From positions 132,171 to 196,170 of the forward strand of contig SMOI01000001.1 of assembly GCA_008000375.1 (NCBI GenBank): DNA of 64,000 bases, in the 5' to 3' direction. The notes beneath the pieces are model-generated. The model searched no databases. It was not told the DNA's origin and saw nothing but the letters and a program-made list of their open reading frames with translations. Made by a program: the position numbers and the translations under genes. Below are positions 9,801 through 20,548 of the stretch, piece after piece (the first letter of the stretch is position 1; the number at the start of each line of letters is the position of its first letter). The DNA comes from Poteriospumella lacustris. Lineage: Eukaryota; Sar; Chrysophyceae; Chromulinales; Dinobryaceae.

Positions 9801-12338
9801 GACGACGACGACGATGACCACGACGCGACCGACGCGCCGCCAATGCGCCGCGCCAACGACTCGATGGCGGCCCTCTTTGAGGACGACGACGAGGACGACG
9901 ATATCAGCAGCGGCGACGGGATGGGCAACCAGAACAACGGCGGTGTCGCCGCGGCTGCTGAGCCCAGCGCCGCACGCAGCAGCGGTGGTAGCGGCGCTGA
10001 CAACAGCGACGACTCCGACTCCGACTCCGACTCCGACTCCGACCGCCGCGACGACGGCCTGCAGCACAGTCGCTCGCCCAACGTCGCCGTCATCGATGCG
10101 ATTCTCGAGAAAGGCGAACGCGCCATGCGCCGCGAGTACGAGCAGCAGCAGCAACAACAGCTGCAGGATGCACCGCCGCCTCCGCCCCCCGACAAGGCCG
10201 TGACGCAGAGCCCGCGTCTAGCGCCGCCGGCGTCATCGGTGGCACCGTCAGGAGATGGCAGCATCGCGGTTGACTCCAGCGCAGCTTCCACGGCGACGGC
10301 GGCGACGGCGGCAGCGCCGTTGAAACCACCGCCGCTGCCGCTCGCACTGCCGATGCACAGCAGTTTGACCGCATCGTCGTCGTCCACATCCGCCGCGGCC
10401 GCAGCCGCGTCGTTGCATCCTCCGCGTCGGCTGAACACGCTGCGCGTCACCTCGTCGCTGTTCCCGCAGATGCTCGAGCTGGCGTCGCGGTACGTCCTCA
10501 GCGGCGTCGCGTCGGCGTCCCCCAGCGCCACGTTGACCCTGCCGCCCCCGCCACCGACGGCAACCGGCTCGCCGACGTCGGTCACGGCGTTGTCCCCCGG
10601 CCACCGCACCGATTCCCTCGTCGCCGCGTGTCGCTTACACGCGCAGCTGGTCGCCGATGTGTGTCCACGGGACCACGCGCTGCAGCAGTTTTGGCATTTG
10701 CTCAGCGTTGCCTTGGACGTCTACCAGATCGCCGAAACGGAAGCGGATCTGATTCGTTGGTCCGATTCCGCCTTGGGACGCAACCTGTTGCACCGACTGG
10801 TGCATTACCTCGTCCAACGACGCGACGTACAGACGTGGGCGACCCTGTTGGCCCTGCTGGGTGGCGCCGAGACGTTGTGTCGCCTGCTGTACGGCGCGTC
10901 CGCGACGTCGCCACGGGGAAGTTTCTCGTCGCCGTTGCCCGAGTCGTACGCGTCGACGCCGTGGGTCGATGTCGATGTCGCCAGTTTGGACGTCTTCTCG
11001 TACGTCTACGTGCAGTGTCTGCAGCGGTGGAGCCTCGATTTGCAGGCGATGCAAGTCCGCCAGTCGCTGTGGCCATCGTCGTCGATGGCGTCGGCAGCCT
11101 CGTCGACCAGCGCGCTAGCGGCCCCGGGCGGCGCAAGCAGCAGCCGTCGGAACAGTCGCAAGAAGGGCATGCTGGAGTCGCAGCACGTGGCCAGTGCCTC
11201 GCTGTCGCCCAGCGCGGCGATGCATCAGTTGCTCCTGTCGGGCGGGTGTCAGTCGCTGCAGCACACGTTGTCGACGCAGACGCTGTGTCTGCGGTGCGAT
11301 GCCGCCGCGGAGACGCGACTACTCATGACCATGGAGCGACTCCAGGCACATGCCTCGGCGCAGCAACAAGCGGCGGCCACTGCTGCCGCTGGAGCCGCAG
11401 CGGCCGCTACAGCAGCGGCAGCGGCGGCGGCGGCGGCGGCGGCGGGCGGTGGAGCGTCGAATAGCAAGCGCATCCGCAAGGCGACGTCCGGCCCGTTGGT
11501 CTCTGCCACTACGAGCAGCGGGACGACGGCGACGGCGGCGACGGCGGCGACGCATCGTCGCGGTGCGAGTGGCCCGCCGCAGAGCGCCAGCCACCCGAAT
11601 GCCGCCTCGGCCGCTTCGACGGGGGTGACACCGACACCTACGCCGCATGTGTCGGGCGACCATTCGATGACCGCGATGACTGCGGCGGGTGGTGCCCACG
11701 AGATGGCGGCCGATGGCGCCCCGCGCTGCCAAGTGGCGGCCATGGCCGTGGCGATGCCCTGTGTCGTGTGTCTGTCGACGATCGATGTGGACGAAGCGAC
11801 GCTGGTGACGCTTTGTTTGCGTTGTGGACACGGCGGCCATGACCGTCACTTGCGCGCTTGGTTCGCCGTGGAGGACGAGTGTCCCGCGGCCTGTGGCTGC
11901 ATGTGTCGTCAGTGGGTGCCGCAGTTGCTGCCGCAGCTGCTGATGATGCTGTCGGAGGCGCCGGGCGGTGGTGGCGTTGTCGTCGGCGGTGGCGGGGACA
12001 TCGCATCGGTCGCGGTGACGTTGGGTGACGACTCGGCGCTGTCATCGCCACAGACGCCGCTGTTCGCGAAGTCGGGCAGTGGCAAAGGCGGGGGCTCTGG
12101 GCTGATGGGTAGCGGCGGTGGCGGTGGCGGCGGTGGTGACGGCGGTGGTGATAGCTTCGGTCGCACGGGCAGCGCGCGGTCTCGTCGCCACAGCAGCGGT
12201 ACTGGTGGCAGTGGTGGTAGCAGCGGTGGCGGCAGTGGAAGCGGTAAAAACAGTCGACGGCTGTCGTCGGAACGGCGACGGTCCAGCGACGGTAGTCGAC
12301 CAGTTCGTGAGTCGTCCAGCGGCGGCAGTGGTCGTTGA
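6852..12338 (+). CDS. WDR59: WDR59 homologue, GATOR2 subunit with large low-complexity insertions
   Basis: Two exons, 6852-8369 and 8514-12338 (144-bp intron, phase 0), 1780 aa against roughly 970 in animals. Residues 1-340 form WD40 repeats (FATAGTNGFISIWDKR is typical). Residues about 390-530 form an RWD domain that straddles the intron. Then come Ser/Ala/Asp-rich tracts (acidic run near 930-1020), a helical block near 1145-1300 containing RRDVQTWATLLALLGG as in animal WDR59, and near 1590-1640 the family's zinc finger: CVVC, then CLRCGHGGH, then CGCMC. The Gly/Ser tail is disordered. In other eukaryotes WDR59 works in GATOR2 at the lysosome, upstream of TORC1 in amino-acid sensing. The domain order makes the assignment firm; the extra 800 residues are nearly all low-complexity. 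Confidence 0.92.
8377..8504. repeat. Simple repeats filling the WDR59 intron
   Basis: The 144-bp intron consists largely of microsatellite: a CCCGTC-like run near 8377-8400 and an almost pure TCTGTC/TCTCTG hexamer run from about 8456 to 8504, ending close to the TAG acceptor. The pyrimidine-rich run probably serves as the polypyrimidine tract. Confidence 0.85.
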
Positions 12339-12519
12339 GGTCGTCGTAGGTGGTGGTAGACGGTGGTAACAAGGAATTATTGGTTACTTGGCGGTGCAAT
12401 GCAGTGTAATGCACGCTGTCTGCAGTGGCTGCGTCAACGAGACGGAGTGTGCGAGTGCGTTTTCGCGGTGTATTTACAGTTTGTACAGGGCAGGGGTCGC
12501 GGTGGGTCGCGGGGGTCGC

Positions 12520-13779
12520 TTAGACGCCTTCCATGGAGATGGAGCGGTCCCGACGTCGTTCGTGGAAGTGCTCGTAGTCTTCATCTTCGCGAAGATCGTC
12601 GGCGTCGTCGTCTTCGTTCCCGAAAGATCGCTCGTCGTTGTCGTCGAACGCGCCATCTTCGTCGCTGAAGCTGCCGATAGCGCCATCGTCCGTGTGACCT
12701 GTGTTGCGCAGCGCTGTCTCTTGCTTACGCAGGGCCTCGCGATGCATGTATTTCTCCAGATCGGGGTCAACGAACGGCCGGCGACCATTGCCCGTGGCGG
12801 TGGCGCGGGGGCCACCAGTCTGTGTCCATTTGGAGGCAGCTCCGGCTCCACCGAAGCCACTGCTGAACGGTGTCGTCGCACTGTTGCTGCTCCGTCGACT
12901 GCTACTTGGACTACCACTGGTGCGGCTATCGCTGCTACGACGACCATCGGTGTTGTGGTCGTAGCAGTGTCGATTGACGACGTATTCGACGCGTCGCGAG
13001 GGGGACGAAGGGGCTTCACCAGAGGCACTGTGGGCGGCTGATACGCCAATGGGTGCATGCTGTCGTTGACTCATATAGGCATCGTACTCGTGGTCGTCTT
13101 CGAATTCTTCGTCTTCGTCTTCATCGAGGAGGGCAGGGACCGCGGGGTGTCGCCCGGCACTGGCCGCTGTCGACGGTGTCGTCGAGCTACTGGCCCCTGG
13201 CGTTGTTGCACTGCTTTGAGTCAACGAAGGTGACACACTTGCACTTGCTGAATCCTTGGATTGCGCTTGTTGCTTGGCAAACGTTTGGTAATGACCGGAC
13301 AGGTCGGTGATGGAGGCAGAGGTGCCATCCGCCTGGACCAGCGGAATGCGCACCTCGTTGCCCCGAACATACATTTTCACGACGCGCTCCCGCAGCAAAA
13401 TGTCACAATTGAATCGCTTCAGAATATCCAAGCCAATGATGAAGTCGCAACGGTGATTGGAGTTGCGTAAGATGGAGATTTTGTTTTGGAAGGACAAAGG
13501 GCCGATGCGGATGCCGAGGCCTTCGATACCACCGATAATGTCGCTGGTTCCAACGCCAATTGCTCGCCCCGAATGCTGTGTATCAATGGCTTGCCAAAGC
13601 CCGCAACGACGGGCACAAGAAGTCGACATAACACTGATTTCAGCGCCTGTGTCGACAATGGCGGGGACCATCTTGCCGTTGACTTCGCACATGACCTGGA
13701 CAGGCTCGAAGGACGCCTTCACTTGATAAATCAACGCAATTAATGCAATAATGATCGTGAAACTGATCATTTTCTCCAA
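12520..13779 (-). CDS. DDI1-type retropepsin-like aspartic protease with N-terminal signal sequence
   Basis: Single exon, 419 aa. Residues 1-22 are a hydrophobic leader (MEKMISFTIIIALIALIYQV then KA), followed almost directly by a retropepsin domain of the DDI1 family: VPAIVDTGAEISVMS with catalytic Asp near residue 43, then GVGTSDIIGGIEGLGIRIG and FIIGLDILKRFNCDI. DDI1 proteases are homodimeric and normally cytosolic or nuclear, with a UBL in front and often a UBA behind; neither is present here. The C-terminal half is a disordered tail with an acidic run (DEDEDEEFEDD) and RS-rich stretches. A leader would put the protease in the secretory pathway or anchor it in a membrane. Divergent from the START gene across a GAC microsatellite. 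Confidence 0.85.
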   Translation of the reverse strand: MEKMISFTIIIALIALIYQVKASFEPVQVMCEVNGKMVPAIVDTGAEISVMSTSCARRCGLWQAIDTQHSGRAIGVGTSDIIGGIEGLGIRIGPLSFQNKISILRNSNHRCDFIIGLDILKRFNCDILLRERVVKMYVRGNEVRIPLVQADGTSASITDLSGHYQTFAKQQAQSKDSASASVSPSLTQSSATTPGASSSTTPSTAASAGRHPAVPALLDEDEDEEFEDDHEYDAYMSQRQHAPIGVSAAHSASGEAPSSPSRRVEYVVNRHCYDHNTDGRRSSDSRTSGSPSSSRRSSNSATTPFSSGFGGAGAASKWTQTGGPRATATGNGRRPFVDPDLEKYMHREALRKQETALRNTGHTDDGAIGSFSDEDGAFDDNDERSFGNEDDDADDLREDEDYEHFHERRRDRSISMEGV

Positions 13780-14071
13780 CTATCTGTCTATCTATCTGTT
13801 GATGATGTACGAAGATACTCCGTTGTGATGGAAGTGGAGGCGAAGTTTCGGTCACTTGGCCTGCAGCTATTCGTCACTTTCACAATATATGACGATCTGA
13901 TGTGTCAAATCCTTCCTTTCACCAATGATATGTGATTGTGGTGGTCAAAATGGACCCAATTCTCATTGGATTACTTCGTTGGCGATACCTCCGCCGACCA
14001 TCCGACTGCAACTGTCACGAACGGCTATGTCCCCAGGTCACCTAAACTGACGCAAACCCCAGATAACCACA

Positions 14072-14164
<93 letters not shown>

Positions 14165-14319
14165 TGGTTCTCGGATCGATCGATCCAAAAACAATTGTCT
14201 TGTCGTGACCTTGAGCGACTGTGCTTGCCAAAAGGAAAGGACAGAGAGCATAGATATCTCATTGAACCTACCACAATTGTCGTTTGTGGCATTTGTGAGT
14301 CCACAACTGAGCACTTGAA
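13780..14319. other. Divergent intergenic region with microsatellite
   Basis: Lies between the protease gene (-) and the START gene (+). Apart from the GAC array and a short TATC-rich stretch near 13783-13800, I see nothing recognisable. Reading frames through the GAC array encode only homopolymers and are not genes. Confidence 0.6.
14073..14162. repeat. (GAC)30 trinucleotide microsatellite
   Basis: Thirty uninterrupted GAC units, beginning directly after AT at 14071-14072 and ending before CTGGTTC. It is the longest perfect simple repeat in the window and lies 157 bp upstream of the START-gene ATG, so probably in its promoter or 5' UTR. Confidence 0.97.
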
Positions 14320-15567
14320 ATGCAGCCAAGTAAAGAGGAGACTCGCCGATCATCCGGTTGGGGAGGGACGATCGCTGGTTTTTTTGTTGGGATATTGGTC
14401 GGAATATACATGAAAACATGTCATTTATCGTTTGAATTCAATGTATGTGGAGCATCGTATCAATTGTTGGATGGCCATTCTAGGGACGTCTCCAATGGCG
14501 ACGAAATCTTGTCAAGAAGTAGCGTCCCAACAAATCTTTCTCAAGCAAGCCTTTCTCCATCGAGTGAACCATACATAAATGCGTCTTCAAGCCGCTGGAA
14601 CTTTGTTGGCAGGAAGAGCAACGTATTTGTGTACGAGAAATCATTCCCCAATCAAAAGTTGAAGGCTTTCGCAGGCGAAATTATAGCTGATGTGTCTCTA
14701 GCCACAATTTTGGCTGCTTTCTCGAATTGCTCACACACCTTGCAGTGGGTGGACAGTTTGAAGTCTATGGAAACACTCAGTGTTGAAGGAGAAAAGAGCA
14801 GCGGTCCATCTGAGCATCGTGTTAGCTCCAAGAAGAACGTCCTGCAGCAGTTGCTATCGATTCGGGCGACGAAAAAGCAAAAAGCTCAACATTTAGCAAA
14901 TCCTCCGAGCAGCAACGACACCGCAACAGCATTATCATCACAAGTACAGCATCAAGACCTTGTCTACCAATTATACGAGCTGTGGCCTTTGCCGCTACGG
15001 GATTTCCTCTTCCATCGACGCTTCCACGTGTACGAGACGAATCGCAGCATCAGCGTTCATTACCAGTCGATAGAAGACCCTCGCAAGCCTGTACATCCAA
15101 AGATTGTTCGAACCGTGTCACCGTTCACGCACTGGACCTTTCAGACTCTGCAAGACTACTGTCGACACCACGACCCACATCAGACATTCGCTCCGGCTAC
15201 CGCAACCAGTGCCACAGAGAAGGCACCCCGCTCAAAATTCAGCATCGCAAACTTTTGGAAGCCTTCATCGCTTAATCTTTCTCATAGCACAGCACTTGCT
15301 AACCAAAAGGAAAATAAGGCAGAGGTTGGTCCACATGTTCCTTTGTTGTGCTTGACCATCCCCAGCGAACAACGCGTCAACAAGACGTTCATCCGCCTTG
15401 AAAGTTTCGTGCTTCTCAACGACATCAATATTCCTTTCCTGATCAACTACATTCAAAGGTATGGACTCTTCGTCAGCAGCGCATTGCCATCGTCTCTCAT
15501 GAATCATTTGTTTTTGTCACAGCAAATGGCCGGTGAACACGCTGACTGCGTTTGTGAAGAAGGCTAA
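14320..15567 (+). CDS. Membrane-anchored START-domain lipid-transfer-like protein
   Basis: Single exon, 415 aa. One membrane segment near residues 15-33 (GTIAGFFVGILVGIYM) follows a short basic N terminus. Residues about 105-395 look like a START domain: a first motif FAGEIIADVSLATILAAFSN and the family's hallmark WPLPLRDFLFHRRFHVYE followed by SVHYQSIEDPRKP. A poorly conserved, Ser-rich insert splits the domain near 150-210. START domains bind sterols, phospholipids or ceramide and often act at membrane contact sites, but the ligand cannot be read from this sequence. The C-terminal helix (LINYIQRYGLFVSSALPSSL) fits the lid helix. Confidence 0.8.
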   Translation: MQPSKEETRRSSGWGGTIAGFFVGILVGIYMKTCHLSFEFNVCGASYQLLDGHSRDVSNGDEILSRSSVPTNLSQASLSPSSEPYINASSSRWNFVGRKSNVFVYEKSFPNQKLKAFAGEIIADVSLATILAAFSNCSHTLQWVDSLKSMETLSVEGEKSSGPSEHRVSSKKNVLQQLLSIRATKKQKAQHLANPPSSNDTATALSSQVQHQDLVYQLYELWPLPLRDFLFHRRFHVYETNRSISVHYQSIEDPRKPVHPKIVRTVSPFTHWTFQTLQDYCRHHDPHQTFAPATATSATEKAPRSKFSIANFWKPSSLNLSHSTALANQKENKAEVGPHVPLLCLTIPSEQRVNKTFIRLESFVLLNDINIPFLINYIQRYGLFVSSALPSSLMNHLFLSQQMAGEHADCVCEEG

Positions 15568-15723
15568 AGAACCACACATTAACCCTTTGGGAAGGTTTCA
15601 ATCGTGGGGTTGAAGTGTGTAAGTTATGAGGTATACTGGTGGGTATTTTTGTAATCGAAGACGAAAGATCGCTTTGAAGTTATCGCAGGCGATTTTGCTT
15701 GGTCATACAGCATGGTTCTATTC

Positions 15724-16570
15724 TCATAGCATCAGACTATACAGTGTGACAACCACTACAAGAGCAACGGCGAAGACCGAATGGGTAGAATACAACCGAG
15801 AAGCCGCGTTAAAATACGGGTTGTCGTAGTAAGGAACGGTGCATCCCAAATTGGCGGCGAGTGTTTCACCACTGATGATAGGATCTGGTGTACATTGATC
15901 CTCCACAGGGGGGCACGCGATTTCATTGCAAGTTTGAATAAAGTAGTCTGGATCATTAGCACACAGTTGGGCTGTTTGAACACAGAAGCTTTTGCAGGGA
16001 GGTCTGGGTGCCACTTTGTGGTTGGCAGGGTTCGGGTCTTTGACATCTTCTTGATTGACGCACTCGTTGACATACATTGTGTTGTCACTGCCGTAAAAGA
16101 GGCACAAATACTGCATTACGATATCTATTGTGTATGGTTATGAATGTTTGTGAATTTAGGAAGAAGAAAGTTCAGTGAGAAAAAAGTGAGCGAAGCCTAC
16201 CTCGACATTGCGTTGTATCACGGAACGTTCGTCCATCTCCAAAAATCAACGGCTCCAGGCGTGCTCCCAAATCATCGATGACTTTACATGTTTGCAAGTA
16301 GTTCAAATTGTTGGGATAATAGGTTTCTTGAATTTGATATCCATTTAGAGCTGTGCACGTCGTCAAACCTTGACAGACTGTGCATGCAACAGTGTCCAAC
16401 CTCCGCGAGTTTGATGATCTCAACTGCGCTGTCCTGTTGGGAAACAGAATCTCTTTCAGCTCATCTACTCCTGTCTTCTCCCTTTGAAAAGAACTGCGAA
16501 ACTGAACCGCTTGAACGGTCAAAAAGAAAATCGTCACCAGAAAAAGACTTTGAAAATAAGCGGACGACAT
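15724..16570 (-). CDS. Frizzled-type cysteine-rich domain protein, probably GPI-anchored
   Basis: Two exons, 16570-16201 and 16124-15724 (76-bp intron, phase 1), 256 aa. A signal peptide (MSSAYFQSLFLVTIFFLTVQ) opens the protein. After a short spacer comes a Cys-rich domain with Fz-CRD spacing: CTVCQGLTTC, a PNNLNYLQTC segment, then across the splice junction TQCRDIVMQYLCLFYG, then PRPPCKSFC, QLC and CPPVEDQC. The C terminus is hydrophobic (SVFAVALVVVVTLYSLML) with no cytoplasmic tail, as in GPI-anchored or tail-anchored surface proteins. There is no seven-helix region, so this is not a Frizzled receptor. Ligand and role are unknown. Divergent from the first CLC gene. Confidence 0.78.
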
Positions 16571-16989
16571 GGAAGATCGTTTCTACAATCTCACAGATCA
16601 CGCAGCTATGAAAGATGTGCTCGAAAATTGAAGAGATCTCCACGATATAGGCGTTTGAAGTATGAAAAACTGATGAAAAAGTTGATCGATGGGCAAGGAA
16701 AGAGCTTGGAGTTGCCGCAATGAAACGCTTCTCGCTTGCGCTGTAGTACCCAGACTCTGTGACCTTCTAGAGAAGTGGGAAGGACGCGTTTCGGTTTGAG
16801 CTGAGACACACACACGCACACCACCACCAGACCACACACCAACACACGCGCCGCCGCCGTCGACGTCATGCAGCAGTTGTCTGCCGCAGTGCGAATGAAA
16901 AAGGCCAACAGCCAAAACGAACCATTCCCTTGGATGGGTCATCCGATGCGAAGCTTTCATCTGTTTCATTCCCTAAATCGAATGCAACG
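16571..16989. other. Divergent intergenic region
   Basis: Shared upstream region of the Fz-CRD gene (-) and the first CLC gene (+). It contains a CA/ACC-rich stretch at 16804-16850. The frame running into the CLC gene is open from about 16771 but its first ATG is at 16990. Confidence 0.5.
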
Positions 16990-19845
16990 ATGGAACCAAT
17001 TCTACCTGGTTCAAGCACGACGTACAGTGTGCTTCATTCCCTTCCGGATGAACATCTTGGAGGGGATACGGCTATTGGGGAACCATTGAGTCCGATCCCA
17101 GAAGGAGACTTGGAAGCAGATGACCAGGACGATGACGATGAAGAAGACCATGGCCACCATCACAAGCACAAGCATACCCACAAGGAACTCTATGAATCCT
17201 TTGATTTCAATGATTGCGAAACGATGACATGGAGGAAGGTATGCTTACCGTTGCTGACGAGTATACCCCTGTGTGCATCCTCATTTGATTTATTTATTGA
17301 ATCTTCTTTACTTTATAGCACCAATTTCGTCGTTATTTCCAAGGCAAAGGAAAATTTTGGACCGCTTCACGTGTAACAACGTTTTGGAAATGGTTCTTGG
17401 TGATTCTCACTGGTGTGCTGATCGCTTTCACTGGCGGATTTGTCGCCGTCTTCACGGAAGTGTTGATGGAATGGAAGTTCGAATCATGTTATAAGCTCAC
17501 TGAAGAGGGTGATTTTGCTGCAGCGTTCTTTGCCTACCATTTTATCAGTCTCTTTTTGGTCATGATCGCTGGTGCATTATGTTGGTGGCAACCCCCTGCT
17601 GCTGGCTCGGGTATCCCAGAAATCAAAGCGTTCTTGAACGGTGTGAACATTCCCAACATCGTCAGTGGTCCTATTCTCTGTGCAAAGGTGGTAGGTATGT
17701 GTTTTTCGGTATCGGCGGGTCTGCCTTTGGGTAAAGAAGGTCCGATGATTCATGCCGGTTCGATTATCGGTGCTGTGGTATCGCAGGGAAACACAGTTAG
17801 TTTTGGTTTCGATACGTCATGGAATATCTTCCAAGATTTGCGTAACGACTACACGAAGCGTGATTATATCACTTACGGTGCTGCTGCTGGCGTTGCCGCG
17901 GCTTTCCGCGCCCCACTCGGTGGCATTTTGTTTACGTTGGAAGAAGGTGCATCGTTTTGGTCGACCAATACCACCTTCCGTGCCTTCATTTGTGCGGTCG
18001 TGACCCAGTTGACCATCAGTTTGTTGTTTCCTGACGCAGCGACCAACAGTGCGAACATGTTCGCGCTGGGTCAATTCGATAACTTGTTCGACGGTCGTTC
18101 GAACTATTACGTGTACGAACTACCGCTGTTCATGGCGATGGGTGCGGCCGGTGGTGTCATGGGTGCCTTCTTCAACCATTTGAACATGAAAATGTCGCAA
18201 TATCGGGCCAAGCACATCAACCCATTGAAGTGGAAGCGTTACGCAGAGTTGTGTGCCATTACGTTGTTGATGTGCTTCATCAGCTTCATCTTGTCGATCT
18301 GTTGGCAGGCATGCACGCCGGTGCCCGAACCCAATGACAGTACGACGAATCAAGAAGAAGATTTGTTGGAACGTTTAGTGCGTTTCCAATGTTCCGAGGG
18401 CTATTACAACCAATTGGCGTCGTTGTATTTCACCTCCGGTGAAACCGCCATGCGTCAATTGTTTCATTTCCGCGAAGTGGATGGTATTGGTAGCCATACG
18501 TTCACCAGTGGACCGTTGATTTTGTTCTTCATCCCGTACTTCTTGATGGCTTCGATTACCTCCGGTGTTATGGCACCCGCCGGTCTCTTCGTTCCGACAT
18601 TGTTGTCGGGTGCCGCCTTTGGTCGTTTGATTGGTCATTGGATGAACTTGGCATTTCCTGGTCGTGTAGCGGACTCGGGAACCTATGCGTTGATTGGAGC
18701 GGCCTCGATCTTGGGTGGTATGGCACGTATGACGATCGCCGGTTGCGTTATTTGTCTCGAAGCCTGTGGTAACATTACGTATCTGTTGCCGCTCATGGTA
18801 ACCTTTGCGACGTCTCGTTACTCGGGCAACGCCATCAATCACCCCATGTATGACATGCAAATCATTCTCAAGAAAATGCCCTTCTTGGAAGGCTCGTTGC
18901 ATTCCCTGGGCCTGCTCAACTACTACCCCATTTCGAAGTTCATGGCCACCCCCGTGCTCACCTTGAACGAAGTGGAGAAAGTGTCGAAGGTGTTGGATGT
19001 GCTGAAGAATACGAATCACAATGGCTTCCCCGTCGTGAATCGGGAGGGTAAATTGCGTGGATTGATCTTGCGTAAGACCCTGGTGACGTTGTTGAAGTTG
19101 AAGGCGTACTGCACGCCCGTCTCTGACTCGTTGCCGCAACCGGATGGTGGCGTGACCCTGGCGCAAGCGGCCACGGTCTTTTACGACACCATCGAACGTG
19201 CCTATCCGCATTATCCGGACAACAAGTCGATCAAATTGTCCGAGAAAGAAATGGTAACGAGCTTCATCTCTCCCCTCCGTTCCGTTGTTGTTTTGTGTTG
19301 TGTTGTGTCTCATTTCGCGCGATTGTTGTTGGCTATAGAACTTCTGGCTCGACATGCGCACGCACATGGACTCGGCGCCGATCACGATCAACGAGAACAC
19401 GTCGTTGCGTCGATGCTACAAGTACGTTGTCCGCTGTGGTTGTTCGTTGTGGTGGCTCGCTCGTCTCTAACGACCGGTGTGTGTTTACTGTCGTCCTTAT
19501 AGCCTGTTCCGTACGATGGGTTTGCGTCATTTGGTGGTCGTCGATGGGGATCTCTGTGTGGCCGGCATCGTGACCCGTACGGATCTGAACGAACACGTCT
19601 TGGAACACATGTGGAAAGAGGAAGGAGAGACCATGATCAAGGAAATGGCCGTCGACACGTTACCCCCCGCAGTGGGTTACGAACCGAAGGTCGAAGAGCG
19701 CATGTACCGTCGTCGGAGTGCCTCGGTGCAATCGAACAACACCGTCGAGACCGTCGAGTCGGACGTGGACATTGAAATCTTGATGAACGACCTCGAGATC
19801 TCCGATTCACCCAATATCATCATTCGTAAGCGCCTGGCACCTTAA
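16990..19845 (+). CDS. CLC-7-type 2Cl-/H+ antiporter, paralogue A
   Basis: Four exons, 16990-17238, 17319-19253, 19339-19421 and 19503-19845, 869 aa. The cytosolic N terminus has an acidic run and a His/Lys-rich cluster (HGHHHKHKHTHK). The membrane domain carries the CLC signatures GSGIPEIKAFLNG near residue 179 and GKEGPMIHAG near 221, whose Glu is the gating glutamate. LEEGASFW near 290 has the internal proton glutamate of exchangers, where channels carry Val. The LEEGASFW form and FLNGV after GSGIP resemble CLC-6/7 of lysosomes. Two CBS domains end the protein (HNGFPVV and FRTMGLRHLVVVDGD). Probable role: charge compensation in an acidic organelle. Introns fall after WRK and KEM and within the codon after CY, exactly as in paralogue B. 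Confidence 0.93.
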
Positions 19846-20548
19846 GACCAAAGGAGCAGCACGCGCGGCATGTTGCTCGATCGTCCTCTTTCACCTCGCA
19901 CCGTGAAGGCAGGAGATCGATAATGTGGATCCTCATCGCTTTCTCCTCTCCCTCTCTCCCTCCTTCTCTCGCTCTCTCTTTCCCGCGCGTCTTTGTTTCG
20001 TCTCTTGCTTTGTAGCCACGGTTGATGTGAAGGGCGGCGAGTGTTTGGGACGAGGGGGGGGGAGGTTGTTGATGTGGCTCCAGTGATAGAATAGTGGCGG
20101 AATGGTGATTTTGGTGATTCGGTGTGTATGTTTTCTCGTTTGGTGGAGGAGAAGAGTAGTTGTGTATGCTGTGTGACGTCGTCCACGACACAGACATGGA
20201 TGTACGCCTTCTTTCTGCCCTGTAGGGTGTAGCCTCTTCGCTTTGCTTCTGGTTTGGGTTTGGTTTGGGTTTGGTTTGTTGTTTTGGTTTGGTTCGCTGT
20301 ACTTTGACGATTCTTTTTTTTGATTTTTTGTTGTCGCGACACGTGGGGGGTCTTGACGATGACGTCGTTGGGGCGTTGGATGAGTAACCTAAGACTTTAC
20401 ACAGATACACACACACACCACAGATCGGTACAGAGGAGACAGACACGTGTATACAGACCCGAGTGACTTAGCATCGACGGTTAGGTGGACTGGACCACCC
20501 TCTCCCCCGTCGTTACAGCAGCTGGTAAGACCCATCGGGGAGAGCTTT
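19846..20548. other. Convergent intergenic region between the CLC paralogues
   Basis: Holds the 3' ends of both CLC genes. It contains a pyrimidine-rich run near 19948-19990, a GGTTT/TTTGGG-rich run at 20251-20294 and scattered short frames. No gene is supported, and I see no extended similarity between the two halves. Confidence 0.6.

Noticed and set aside
9457-12414. Several 100-350 codon frames on both strands across WDR59 exon 2
   Set aside because: GC-rich low-complexity DNA leaves all frames open; the products are homopolymeric.
12520-13779. Retroelement origin for the retropepsin domain
   Set aside because: No reverse transcriptase, RNase H or LTR nearby, and the motifs after the active site match DDI1 rather than retroelement proteases.
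13936-14304. Poly-Thr, poly-Val, poly-Arg and poly-Ser frames
   Set aside because: Translations of the GAC microsatellite.
18375-19400. 341-codon minus-strand open frame
   Set aside because: Lies wholly antisense to CLC paralogue A exon 2 and beyond; composition is Arg/His/Gln-rich as expected of a shadow of a biased coding strand.
20251-20294. TTTGGG/GGTTT run resembling telomeric repeat
   Set aside because: Irregular units, only about 44 bases, located between two genes; ordinary G/T-rich simple sequence is more likely.
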